A DNA stretch of 17,135 nucleotides, taken from contig JAUWHV010000118.1 of assembly GCA_030605675.1 (NCBI GenBank), forward strand, positions 1-17,135. Direction: 5' to 3'. A program made the translations under genes and the position numbers. This DNA comes from Deltaproteobacteria bacterium (GTDB lineage Bacteria > Desulfobacterota > Dissulfuribacteria > Dissulfuribacterales > UBA3076). A model generated the notes under the pieces. That model was not told the origin of the DNA. It did not search any database and saw only the letters and a list, made by a program, of their open reading frames with translations. Each line of letters begins with the position of its first letter. Within the stretch, counting starts at the first letter, position 1. Shown piece after piece: positions 6,307 through 12,565 of the stretch.

Positions 6307-6759
6307 TCAAGCGTTAACCAGCAATACAGGGAGGTTGGCAAACTCGATCACGCGCTCGGCAACGCTTCCGAGCAGGATCCTGCTTACGCCTCTTTTTCCC
6401 AGCTTTCCCATAACAATGAGATCAGCACCCCAACTGACTGCCTCATCAATGATCACCTCGTGAGGGGTCCCCTCCTTGATGGTTATGGAGACCAAAACGC
6501 CGGATTGACTGATCTCCAGGGACATGTCTTCCAGGAAAGCCCTTGCACTTCCTTCCATGTCGGCACGGACTTCATTATGGGGCTTGTAGTTAAACCTGCA
6601 TAGTTGCTCGAGTACAGCCGTGTCCAGTACGTGGAGCAGGAGCAATTCGGAATCCTGGATTTGTGCCAGCCGTTTGGCAAGCCTCACTGCCTTCAGGCTG
6701 AATTTCGAGCCATCGACAGGGATCAATATTTTGGCAAATAGCCTGTTATCTCCCTTCAT
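6307..6759 (-). CDS. Universal stress protein, UspA family, ATP-binding type
   Basis: The 150-residue single-domain cytoplasmic protein starts AKILIPVDGSKFSLKAVRLA (9-28), the classical Usp opening with the adenine-contacting aspartate D16. Near the end it has the complete nucleotide motif G-x2-G-x9-G-S (G118, G121, G131, S132) within LIVMGKLGKRGVSRILLGSV. This marks the ATP-binding subgroup typified by MJ0577 rather than the non-binding UspA type. It closes with LPVLLVNA. Length is normal. A purine-rich AGGAAAAGGAC lies about 9-20 bp upstream of the ATG, giving a moderate Shine-Dalgarno. The role is presumed to be survival under stress or energy limitation. The neighbouring PRTase on the opposite strand is a frequent kind of neighbour. 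Confidence 0.92.
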   Translation of the reverse strand: MKGDNRLFAKILIPVDGSKFSLKAVRLAKRLAQIQDSELLLLHVLDTAVLEQLCRFNYKPHNEVRADMEGSARAFLEDMSLEISQSGVLVSITIKEGTPHEVIIDEAVSWGADLIVMGKLGKRGVSRILLGSVAERVIEFANLPVLLVNA

Positions 6760-6780
6760 CGTCTATGTGTCCTTTTCCTG

Positions 6781-6800
6781 GGTTGCTGGTTGCTGGTTGC
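6781..6800. repeat. Tandem heptamer GGTTGCT, nearly 3 copies
   Basis: Two full copies of GGTTGCT plus GGTTGC lie just upstream of the universal stress gene. This is one of several unrelated heptamer arrays in the intergenic DNA of this window. Confidence 0.85.
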
Positions 6801-6829
6801 GAACGAGTGGCATGGACAAATTTGGTAAC

Positions 6830-6966
6830 CGTTCACGAGTTCAGGGTTCAGAGGTTGAGGGTTGTTTTCTGTTTTCATGCCTTCTCCATTCAGAACTCAC
6901 GAATCAACGGTTCAAATTTTCGGTAAACCCTGAACCTCTTGACCCCTGAACCCTTGAACCCCTGAA
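6830..6966. repeat. Dispersed palindromic repeat, copy 1
   Basis: The element starts with CGTTCACGAGTTCAGGGTTC and ends in a run of CCTGAAC/CTTGAAC units that are roughly its reverse complement. The core (6860-6930, 71 nt) is repeated at 16978-17048 with 5 differences. A short copy of the left end (CGTTCACGGGTTCAGGGTTA) also occurs at 181-200. With the heptamer arrays on either side it fills the 352-bp gap 6760-7111, in which no gene is seen. Confidence 0.75.
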
Positions 6967-7013
6967 ACACTTACATATTCCTTTATCGTCTCCATGTCCT
7001 CATTGCTGGATGC

Positions 7014-7047
7014 CGAAACTGGAAAATAGAAATTGGAAACTGGATAA
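7014..7047. repeat. Degenerate tandem repeat of GGAAACT/GGAAATT-like units
   Basis: GAAACTGGAAAATAGAAATT followed by GGAAACTGGATA repeats a heptamer-like unit imperfectly. It lies downstream of the last ATPase gene. No clear terminator for the operon is visible between here and 7111. Confidence 0.5.
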
Positions 7048-7111
7048 AAACTCGATCAATCAGTTCTAATTTCCATTTCACTGCCAAAGTACAGGATGAA
7101 CAAAGTGTAAA

Positions 7112-7750
7112 CTACTTCTGGCCTGCTATGAAGGATGCCGATTTCTTCCTTATATGTTTAAGCTGAAAAAGCGCCTCTCGCTCCTTCTCCTCAAGGGTTT
7201 CTTCCATGGCCTTGATCGTTGCCCGGTAGGTTGGGACATAGATATGGGCCAGGGCGTTTATCCGCTTAAGCGTCTTCTTCAGCTCTGCCATGAGGCGCTC
7301 AATGCCTACCTCCAACTCCGCCAGTTCTGCCACAACCTCCATAGCTCTGTGCACGGCCTGGGATGTGGCGTCCATGGACTTGCCTGTTCCATAGAGCCCA
7401 TAGCCCGGCCTGTGTGGTGGAAGGTCTATTCGGACCAGAGGGAGCACCACTCCCATAAGACTTCGTTCCCTCAGCACGACGCTTTCCCCGCTCTTTACTC
7501 CAAGCCCGGCGGCCTGGACCGAAGATTCGCCATACTCCAAAAGGGCATCTTTGAGAAAGGCATAGGTCCTGAGAAGGCGTTGATTTACTTCTTTGCGCAC
7601 CTGATCCGCCTTTGATGCCAGTAAGCCTATACGATTGATAAGAATCTCCTTTTTTTGGTCCAGGAGTTCAAGCCCCTCCTGGGCAAGGACCAGCTCTTCC
7701 TTCAGGCGAATGAGGTTACTTTTGGTTGCAGGTATCCGGATACGTTCCAT
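7112..7750 (-). CDS. atpD: V/A-type ATP synthase subunit D (central shaft)
   Basis: The 212-residue protein is the long antiparallel coiled coil of the rotor shaft that turns inside the A3B3 head. The N-terminus IPATKSNLIRLKEELVLAQE (6-25) fits the family's PTKxxLxxLKxxLxxAxxG pattern, followed by LLDQKKEILINRI. The second long helix covers about 140-205. The ATG at 7750 matches the expected family start, which means the gene overlaps the 3' end of subunit B by 35 bp in another frame. It is the last gene of the operon. Its TAG stop lies in a 14-nt sequence (AAAGTGTAAACTAC, 7102-7115) that also occurs in the element between I and K, so its extreme C-terminus may have been reshaped by a repeat. 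Confidence 0.95.
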   Translation of the reverse strand: MERIRIPATKSNLIRLKEELVLAQEGLELLDQKKEILINRIGLLASKADQVRKEVNQRLLRTYAFLKDALLEYGESSVQAAGLGVKSGESVVLRERSLMGVVLPLVRIDLPPHRPGYGLYGTGKSMDATSQAVHRAMEVVAELAELEVGIERLMAELKKTLKRINALAHIYVPTYRATIKAMEETLEEKEREALFQLKHIRKKSASFIAGQK

Positions 7751-9161
7751 ATTGATCGATCTCTTCCGGCTTTAAACGGGTGAGTTCCTGCTCCGGAAGG
7801 AGCATCACCAGCTCCCACCCAAGTTCCAGTGTCCGGGTTATGGTGCGGTTTTCATCTGTTCCTTGCTGCAAAAAACGCTTATGGAACTCCCTTGCAAAAG
7901 TGAGATAGAGTTTGTCGGTTGCAGAAAGATCCTCTTCTCCTATGATGGATGCAAGCCGCTGTACCTGCCGTGCACGGGCATAGGCGGCATAGAGCTGGCT
8001 TGCGAGGTTCCCGTGGTCCTTCCTGGTTCTTTCCTCACCGATACCATCGCTCATAAGCCGGGAAAGAGACGGCAATACGTTTATAGGGGGATAGATACCC
8101 CTCTGGGCCAGAGAACGATCGAGGACTATCTGGCCTTCGGTGATATACCCTGTTAGATCAGGGATAGGATGAGTGATGTCATCATCCGGCATGGTGAGAA
8201 TAGCTATCTGGGTGATAGAACCCTGTCTGTCGATTATATGTCCGGCCCTTTCATAGATAGAGGCAAGATCACTGTAGAGGTATCCGGGATAGCCCTTGCG
8301 GCTCGGCACCTCTCCCTTGGAAGTAGCCACTTCCCTCAGGGCCTCGCAGTAGTTTGTCATGTCGGTCAGGATCACGAGGACGTGCATTCCCTGTTCAAAG
8401 GCCAGGTATTCCGCAACGGTGAGAGCGATCCTGGGGGTTATGAGCCGTTCAACTGTCGGGTCATCCGCCAGGTTCAAGAACATGGCCACGTTTTTAAGGA
8501 CCCCGCTTTCCTCAAAGCTGCGGCGGAAGGTCTCTGCCTCGTCATGGCGCACTCCCATGGCACCGAAGATCACCGCAAACCCTTCATCCTCAGTGAGGAG
8601 CCTTGCCTGTCTGACAATCTGGGCCGCAAGCTCATTGTGCGGCAACCCGCTTCCGGAAAAGATGGGCAGCTTCTGACCCCTCACAAGGGTATTCATGCCG
8701 TCTATGGCAGATATGCCCGTCTGTATGAAGTCCTGTGGGTAAGCCCGGGCCACCGGGTTTATGGGCAGGCCGTTTATGTTCCGTCTCTCCCCCCTGAATG
8801 GGACAGGCCCGCCATCAAGGGGCCGGCCCAAGCCATCAAAAATCCGTCCCAGCACCTCCTCCTTTGTTACAGTTATCTCAAAAGGCCTTCCAAGGAAACG
8901 CACCCTGGTGGTGGGCTGGGCAAGGCCCGAGGTCCCTTCAAATACCTCCACCACGGCAACGTCTTCGCTTATAGAGAGTATCCTGCCCTGACGGGACCGG
9001 CCATCTGAAGGGACGATCTCCACAGCCTCACCAAAACCGACACCTTTAACGCCGCTTATCACAACCAAGGGGCCGCTTATCCTGTCAAGGCCTATGTATT
9101 CCAGGGCCCCCTTCATGGCAGGACCTGTAACTGTTTCCATATTTCTATTCTGTCCATACAC
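7716..9161 (-). CDS. atpB: V/A-type ATP synthase subunit B (non-catalytic nucleotide subunit)
   Basis: The 481-residue protein forms the hexameric head with subunit A. It opens with EYIGLDRISGPLVVISGVKG (21-40). It has the subunit-B hallmark FSGSGLPHNELAAQI (168-182), which replaces a true P-loop, and NVLPSLSRLMSDGIG (361-375), whose arginine reaches towards the A-subunit active site. The chosen GTG start at 9161 is preceded by GAAGG at about 8 bp, supplied by the tandem heptamer at 9167-9186. An ATG at 9140 (residue 8) would also fit the family but has no ribosome-binding site. The 37-bp gap to subunit A consists mostly of that repeat. Length is slightly above the usual 455-470. Confidence 0.97.
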   Translation of the reverse strand: MYGQNRNMETVTGPAMKGALEYIGLDRISGPLVVISGVKGVGFGEAVEIVPSDGRSRQGRILSISEDVAVVEVFEGTSGLAQPTTRVRFLGRPFEITVTKEEVLGRIFDGLGRPLDGGPVPFRGERRNINGLPINPVARAYPQDFIQTGISAIDGMNTLVRGQKLPIFSGSGLPHNELAAQIVRQARLLTEDEGFAVIFGAMGVRHDEAETFRRSFEESGVLKNVAMFLNLADDPTVERLITPRIALTVAEYLAFEQGMHVLVILTDMTNYCEALREVATSKGEVPSRKGYPGYLYSDLASIYERAGHIIDRQGSITQIAILTMPDDDITHPIPDLTGYITEGQIVLDRSLAQRGIYPPINVLPSLSRLMSDGIGEERTRKDHGNLASQLYAAYARARQVQRLASIIGEEDLSATDKLYLTFAREFHKRFLQQGTDENRTITRTLELGWELVMLLPEQELTRLKPEEIDQYGTYPDTCNQK

Positions 9162-9166
9162 CCTAA

Positions 9167-9186
9167 CAGCCTTCAGCCTTCAGCCT
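9167..9186. repeat. Tandem heptamer CAGCCTT, nearly 3 copies, between subunits A and B
   Basis: Two full copies plus CAGCCT. On the transcribed minus strand each unit reads AAGGCTG, so the array carries AAGG motifs immediately upstream of the GTG start of subunit B and probably provides its ribosome-binding site. Confidence 0.8.
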
Positions 9187-9198
9187 AAAAGCCTATAT

Positions 9199-10980
9199 TT
9201 ATAAGCTATCCTGCCTATGGAGAAGGGCGTTGATCTCCTTGTCTATTCGTTCCTTGATGGACCTGAATGGGGCTGGGTCATCACCCCGCCGGGTAAACTT
9301 CAGCCTGTGGATCTCAGCTACAACCGGAAGCTCCATGGCCCTGAACAGAGGGATTCGGGCTTTTACCACGTCGGCCAGGCGGTCAATGAAATGTAGTATG
9401 ACATCAAGCAGGAGAAACTGCTTTTCCGGGCCGGCATAGGTATCCACCGGGTCAAAGGCGCTCTGTTGCAGGAAGTCGTTTTTTATGAGCCTTGCTCCCT
9501 CGACAATCCTTTTCTGATCATCAGGCAGGGCCTCTTCTCCCAGTAATTTTACGATATTTTGCAGCCTTGAGTCCTCATGGAGGATGTTGATGGTCTTTTC
9601 CCTCAGGGTCTTCCAGGTGCTCCCCACCTTCTCCGTCCACCACGGCTCAACCATTGAGATATAGGCAGAATAGCTCTGAAGGTAGTTTATGGCAGGAAAG
9701 TATCTGGCGCTTGCAAGCTCTTTGTCAAGGGCCCAGAAGCACTGGACAAATCGCTTGGTATGCATGGTTACAGGTTCAGAGAAGTCTCCTCCCGGAGGTG
9801 AAACCGCCCCTATGAGGGTCACCGAGCCCTTTTTACCCGCGAGCGACACCACCTGTCCCGCACGTTCGTAGAAGGCGGCAAGCCTGCTTGCCAGATAGGC
9901 AGGGAAACCCTCCTCGGCAGGCATCTCCTCCAGTCGACCGGATATCTCCCTCAGGGCCTCGGCCCACCTTGAGGTGGAGTCTGCCATAAGGGCAACGTCA
10001 TAGCCCATGTCCCGGTAGTATTCCGCTATGGTGATGCCTGTGTAGATGCTGGCTTCCCGGGCGGCTACAGGCATATCCGAAGTGTTGGCAATAAGAATGG
10101 TCCTTTCTATGAGGGGACGCCGGGTCCGTGGGTCCAGCAGTTTAGGCAAGTCCACAAGGACCCCTGTCATTTCGTTTCCCCGCTCTCCGCAGCCGATGTA
10201 GACTATGATGTCCGCATCCGCCCACTTGGAGAGTTGGTGCTGGGCGACGGTTTTCCCTGTCCCAAAGCCTCCTGGTATGGCCGCGGTACCACCCCTCGCC
10301 AAGGGGAAGAAGGTGTCTATTACCCTCTGCCCGGTTATGAGGGGCTCAGAGGGTACCAGCCGTTCCCGGTATGGGCGGATTTTTCTTACCGGCCATCTGT
10401 GGAACAGCTTGAGTTCATGAATTTTATCAGAAGGGGACCGGATTGCTGCAATGACATCATCAAGGGTATAGTCCCCTTTGGGCAAGATACGCTCCAGGAT
10501 TCCCTGCACCCCGGGAGGAACCAGAATTCTGTGTGTAATGAGCTGTGACTCCGGCACTTCACCCAGGATTTCGCCTGGTGAGACCATGACACCAGGCTTT
10601 ACAGATGGAGTAAATTGCCATACCCTGTCCCTTGGAAGGGCGGTTCCGGTCTTTCCCCGGCGTATAAAGTCTCCCCATTTCCCTCGAAGCACTTTAAGGG
10701 GACGCTGGACCCCGTCAAAAATTTCACCCATAAGTCCTGGTCCGAGTTCCACATACAGGGGAAGGCCCTTAGCATATACATCCGCCCCGGGCCGCAGACC
10801 GGTTGTGTCTTCGTAGACCTGGATGGTGGCAAGATCTTCATCAAGACTAATGACTTCACCCACCAGCCGTTCGTCACCGATCTCCACCATCTCGTTCATT
10901 GAAAACCTGTGAGCAGGACGAGCCTGCACCACAGGGCCGCTGATCATGGTGACAAGGGACTGCTGTATGGCGGATTCCAT
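9199..10980 (-). CDS. atpA: V/A-type ATP synthase subunit A (catalytic)
   Basis: From ATG 10980 the product has 593 residues, the normal size. It carries the beta-barrel ISGPVVQA and VGEVISL segments, ELGPGLMGEIFDGVQRPL, the A-type-specific insert (bulge) at roughly 105-180, and the P-loop GGFGTGKTV (about 237-245; K243 and T244 bind the ATP phosphates). The family more often has PFGSGKT, so two positions vary conservatively. The catalytic glutamate is E266 in GCGERGNEM. It hydrolyses or makes ATP in the cytoplasmic head. A longer frame from GTG 11019 adds 13 residues and overlaps subunit E by 20 bp; neither start has a clear Shine-Dalgarno. I prefer the ATG because it gives the family's usual N-terminus. 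Confidence 0.97.
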   Translation of the reverse strand: MESAIQQSLVTMISGPVVQARPAHRFSMNEMVEIGDERLVGEVISLDEDLATIQVYEDTTGLRPGADVYAKGLPLYVELGPGLMGEIFDGVQRPLKVLRGKWGDFIRRGKTGTALPRDRVWQFTPSVKPGVMVSPGEILGEVPESQLITHRILVPPGVQGILERILPKGDYTLDDVIAAIRSPSDKIHELKLFHRWPVRKIRPYRERLVPSEPLITGQRVIDTFFPLARGGTAAIPGGFGTGKTVAQHQLSKWADADIIVYIGCGERGNEMTGVLVDLPKLLDPRTRRPLIERTILIANTSDMPVAAREASIYTGITIAEYYRDMGYDVALMADSTSRWAEALREISGRLEEMPAEEGFPAYLASRLAAFYERAGQVVSLAGKKGSVTLIGAVSPPGGDFSEPVTMHTKRFVQCFWALDKELASARYFPAINYLQSYSAYISMVEPWWTEKVGSTWKTLREKTINILHEDSRLQNIVKLLGEEALPDDQKRIVEGARLIKNDFLQQSAFDPVDTYAGPEKQFLLLDVILHFIDRLADVVKARIPLFRAMELPVVAEIHRLKFTRRGDDPAPFRSIKERIDKEINALLHRQDSL

Positions 10981-10999
10981 GCTTAATACCGGTTTTTTT

Positions 11000-11626
11000 T
11001 CACTCACGGGTCTTATCACTCAGAAATTCTGTTGCCATTAGCTCTTTGAGTTTGGGCTCTGCCCTTTTAAGCAGGGCATCAAAGGAGAAATCAACAAGGA
11101 CCTTTTTGTTAGCGCTAAAGGCAAGGCATCCCCCGTTGATGCCTGCCGGCTCAGAGAGGAGTTCTACAGTTTGTCCTGTCTCTTTTGATAGATCCATGAG
11201 CATGTCTTGAGAGAACAGGCCCTGATCGCTTTTTCTCACCTGAATCCAGCAGTGCCCTTCGGGCAGGCTTGAGACAGCATGGATCGCAAGAAGCCTCAAT
11301 ATATTGGGATACCCCGGTTCATCCCGGACGGCCGAAAGCCTCTTTTCTGCCTCATCGAACACCTCGCTCAGGAGCGCCTGTCTTGTGACCATCACCTGTT
11401 TTCCGGCCTTTAGCTCTGCGGCACTGACGACCCGTTGGGCGCGCTGATATGCAGATTGGCGCTCTTGAGACACACCCTCTTCGAGATCCCTCTGCGTATT
11501 CTCCCTGGCTTCCCGTAAGATACGATTTGCCTGTTCTCCGGCCCTGGAGAGGATTTCCCCGGCCTCTTTCTGCCCCTTTTCTCTAATTGCCCTGCATAGC
11601 AGCGATATCTGATCAGGTAGCGGCAC
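11000..11626 (-). CDS. atpE: V/A-type ATP synthase subunit E (peripheral stalk)
   Basis: The product is a stator-stalk protein that pairs with G/H. It has a long N-terminal charged helix (about 8-90, rich in E, R, Q and A) and a globular C-terminal domain ending in GGCLAFSANKKVLVDFSFDA, the family's GG-x3-x3-x-G-x4-D-x-T/S-F motif. I chose GTG 11626 because AAGGAG lies 7 bp upstream of it. The alternative TTG at 11644 overlaps the stop of F in TTGA but has no good ribosome-binding site. The resulting protein has 208 residues. It sits between F and A. Confidence 0.88.
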   Translation of the reverse strand: MPLPDQISLLCRAIREKGQKEAGEILSRAGEQANRILREARENTQRDLEEGVSQERQSAYQRAQRVVSAAELKAGKQVMVTRQALLSEVFDEAEKRLSAVRDEPGYPNILRLLAIHAVSSLPEGHCWIQVRKSDQGLFSQDMLMDLSKETGQTVELLSEPAGINGGCLAFSANKKVLVDFSFDALLKRAEPKLKELMATEFLSDKTRE

Positions 11627-11640
11627 GACGTTTCTCCTTC

Positions 11641-11940
11641 TCAACGTCCCATCAGGGTTACCATAAGTTCCCCTGTGGAGGGTCGATCCGGCAAAGGGCC
11701 CTCTGTATCGGGGATCTCCACCACCAGGGGCTTATGGAGCTCAAAGACCATTTCATCTACCTTCGACCGAATGGAGTCGGCTATTCTTTCGGTGATCAAC
11801 ACCAGACCGATGTCAGGGCTGTTTTGTGCAGACTCCAGGGCAGCCACGGCATCCTCCCCGGTCTTGACCGTTCGCGTATCTATGCCTCCCAGGGAGAAGG
11901 CCATGCATGTCAGATGATCTGCTATGACCAGGATGTGCAT
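11641..11940 (-). CDS. atpF: V/A-type ATP synthase subunit F
   Basis: The 99-residue protein begins MHILVIADHLTCMAFSLGGI, the family pattern of a first strand followed by a D-x-x-(T/M)-x-x-F-x-L-x-G(I/V) loop. It continues with a VLITERIADSIRSKV segment and LPLVVEIP-like strand (here KPLVVEIPDTEG), and the small Rossmann-like fold expected of subunit F. F binds D at the base of the central shaft and can shift its C-terminal helix to influence ATP hydrolysis. The gap to K is 13 bp; no strong Shine-Dalgarno is seen, so translation may be coupled to K. The stop overlaps a TTG of E, although I favour the GTG start for E. Confidence 0.92.
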   Translation of the reverse strand: MHILVIADHLTCMAFSLGGIDTRTVKTGEDAVAALESAQNSPDIGLVLITERIADSIRSKVDEMVFELHKPLVVEIPDTEGPLPDRPSTGELMVTLMGR

Positions 11941-11953
11941 ATTCTAAGCACCA

Positions 11954-12274
11954 TCACAGCTTCCCCAGGATCATGATAGCCACGATAAGTCCATAAATTG
12001 CTATTCCCTCTGCCAAGCCCACGAAAATCAAGGCACGGCCTGCCATCTCAGGCCTTTCACTGACAGCCCCCATTGCAGCAGATCCCACCAATGCAACGGC
12101 TATTCCAGCACCGAGAGAAGAGACTCCAACAGCCAGGGCAGCAGAGATATATCCCCATTTTGCTGCCTCAGGGGATACCCCGGCCGTGGCTGTAGCCTCC
12201 TGTGCCCAGACAATGCACGGAAGTAAGGTCAAAAACCAGCCTGATATCCAATACAAAGGCCTTTTAATCCTCAT
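11954..12274 (-). CDS. atpK: V/A-type ATP synthase subunit K (c-ring proteolipid)
   Basis: The 106-residue membrane protein begins with a signal-peptide-like segment (basic MRIKR, hydrophobic 7-23, then AQEA), followed by a two-helix hairpin: TM1 about 41-70 (glycine- and alanine-rich, GAGIAVALVGSAAMGAV), a polar SERPE loop, and TM2 about 79-104. The ion-carrying carboxylate is E89 in GLAEGIAIYG. It is the single-hairpin form, as in Thermus, rather than the doubled form of Enterococcus. At the positions of the Na+ ligands in Na+ rings (Gln in TM1, Ser/Thr after the Glu) I see V and G, so proton coupling is more likely; this is inference. TAGGAGG about 9 bp upstream of the ATG is a strong ribosome-binding site, suited to the many copies the ring needs. 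Confidence 0.95.
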   Translation of the reverse strand: MRIKRPLYWISGWFLTLLPCIVWAQEATATAGVSPEAAKWGYISAALAVGVSSLGAGIAVALVGSAAMGAVSERPEMAGRALIFVGLAEGIAIYGLIVAIMILGKL

Positions 12275-12308
12275 TGGTAGATGCCTCCTAATTTGGAAAT
12301 TTTGAATT

Positions 12309-12511
12309 AATGTTAGGCATCTTTCATAATTGGCTAAAAATAGATTACACTTTTTGTTTTTTTGAACCGCAGAATATCGAACAAGAAATATCGAATGTCG
12401 AAATAATACCTTCGAAATTCTGCGGTTCCTTGTTCTGCGGTTCGATATTCAAAATGGATGATTAAAGAACCTCGAAAAGTGTAAACTACAAAATGAAGGA
12501 TGCCTAATGTT
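12309..12511. repeat. Complex inverted-repeat element inside the ATPase operon, between I and K
   Basis: Outer arms 12309-12326 and 12494-12511 pair at 15 of 18 positions. Inner arms 12340-12354 and 12475-12489 pair at 13 of 15. In the centre AACCGCAGAAT (12365-12375) is exactly complementary to 12417-12427, and TTCTGCGGTT recurs at 12433-12442, so two segments compete for one partner. GAATATCGAA (12372-12381) is also complementary to 12441-12450. The element has no reading frame and looks like a MITE or composite palindromic repeat. It occupies most of the 283-bp gap, the only large gap in the operon. Confidence 0.7.
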
Positions 12512-12530
12512 ATAAATCTTTGTTTTCTTC

Positions 12531-12565
12531 CACAATTCAACATTCACAATCCAACATTCACAATT
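12531..12565. repeat. Tandem heptamers CACAATT/CAACATT reaching into the end of subunit I
   Basis: Five consecutive heptamers alternate as CACAATT, CAACATT, CACAATC, CAACATT, CACAATT. The stop codon of subunit I (12558-12560 on the minus strand) and its last residues lie within the array. Confidence 0.75.

Noticed and set aside
8169..9008. 279-codon open frame on the plus strand opposite subunit B
   Set aside because: It lies entirely antisense to the conserved subunit B gene, has no recognisable domain, and is explained by the codon bias of the real gene.
12309..12511. The I-K element as a degenerate insertion sequence with a transposase
   Set aside because: No reading frame longer than a few dozen codons and no transposase motif; only palindromic arms are seen.
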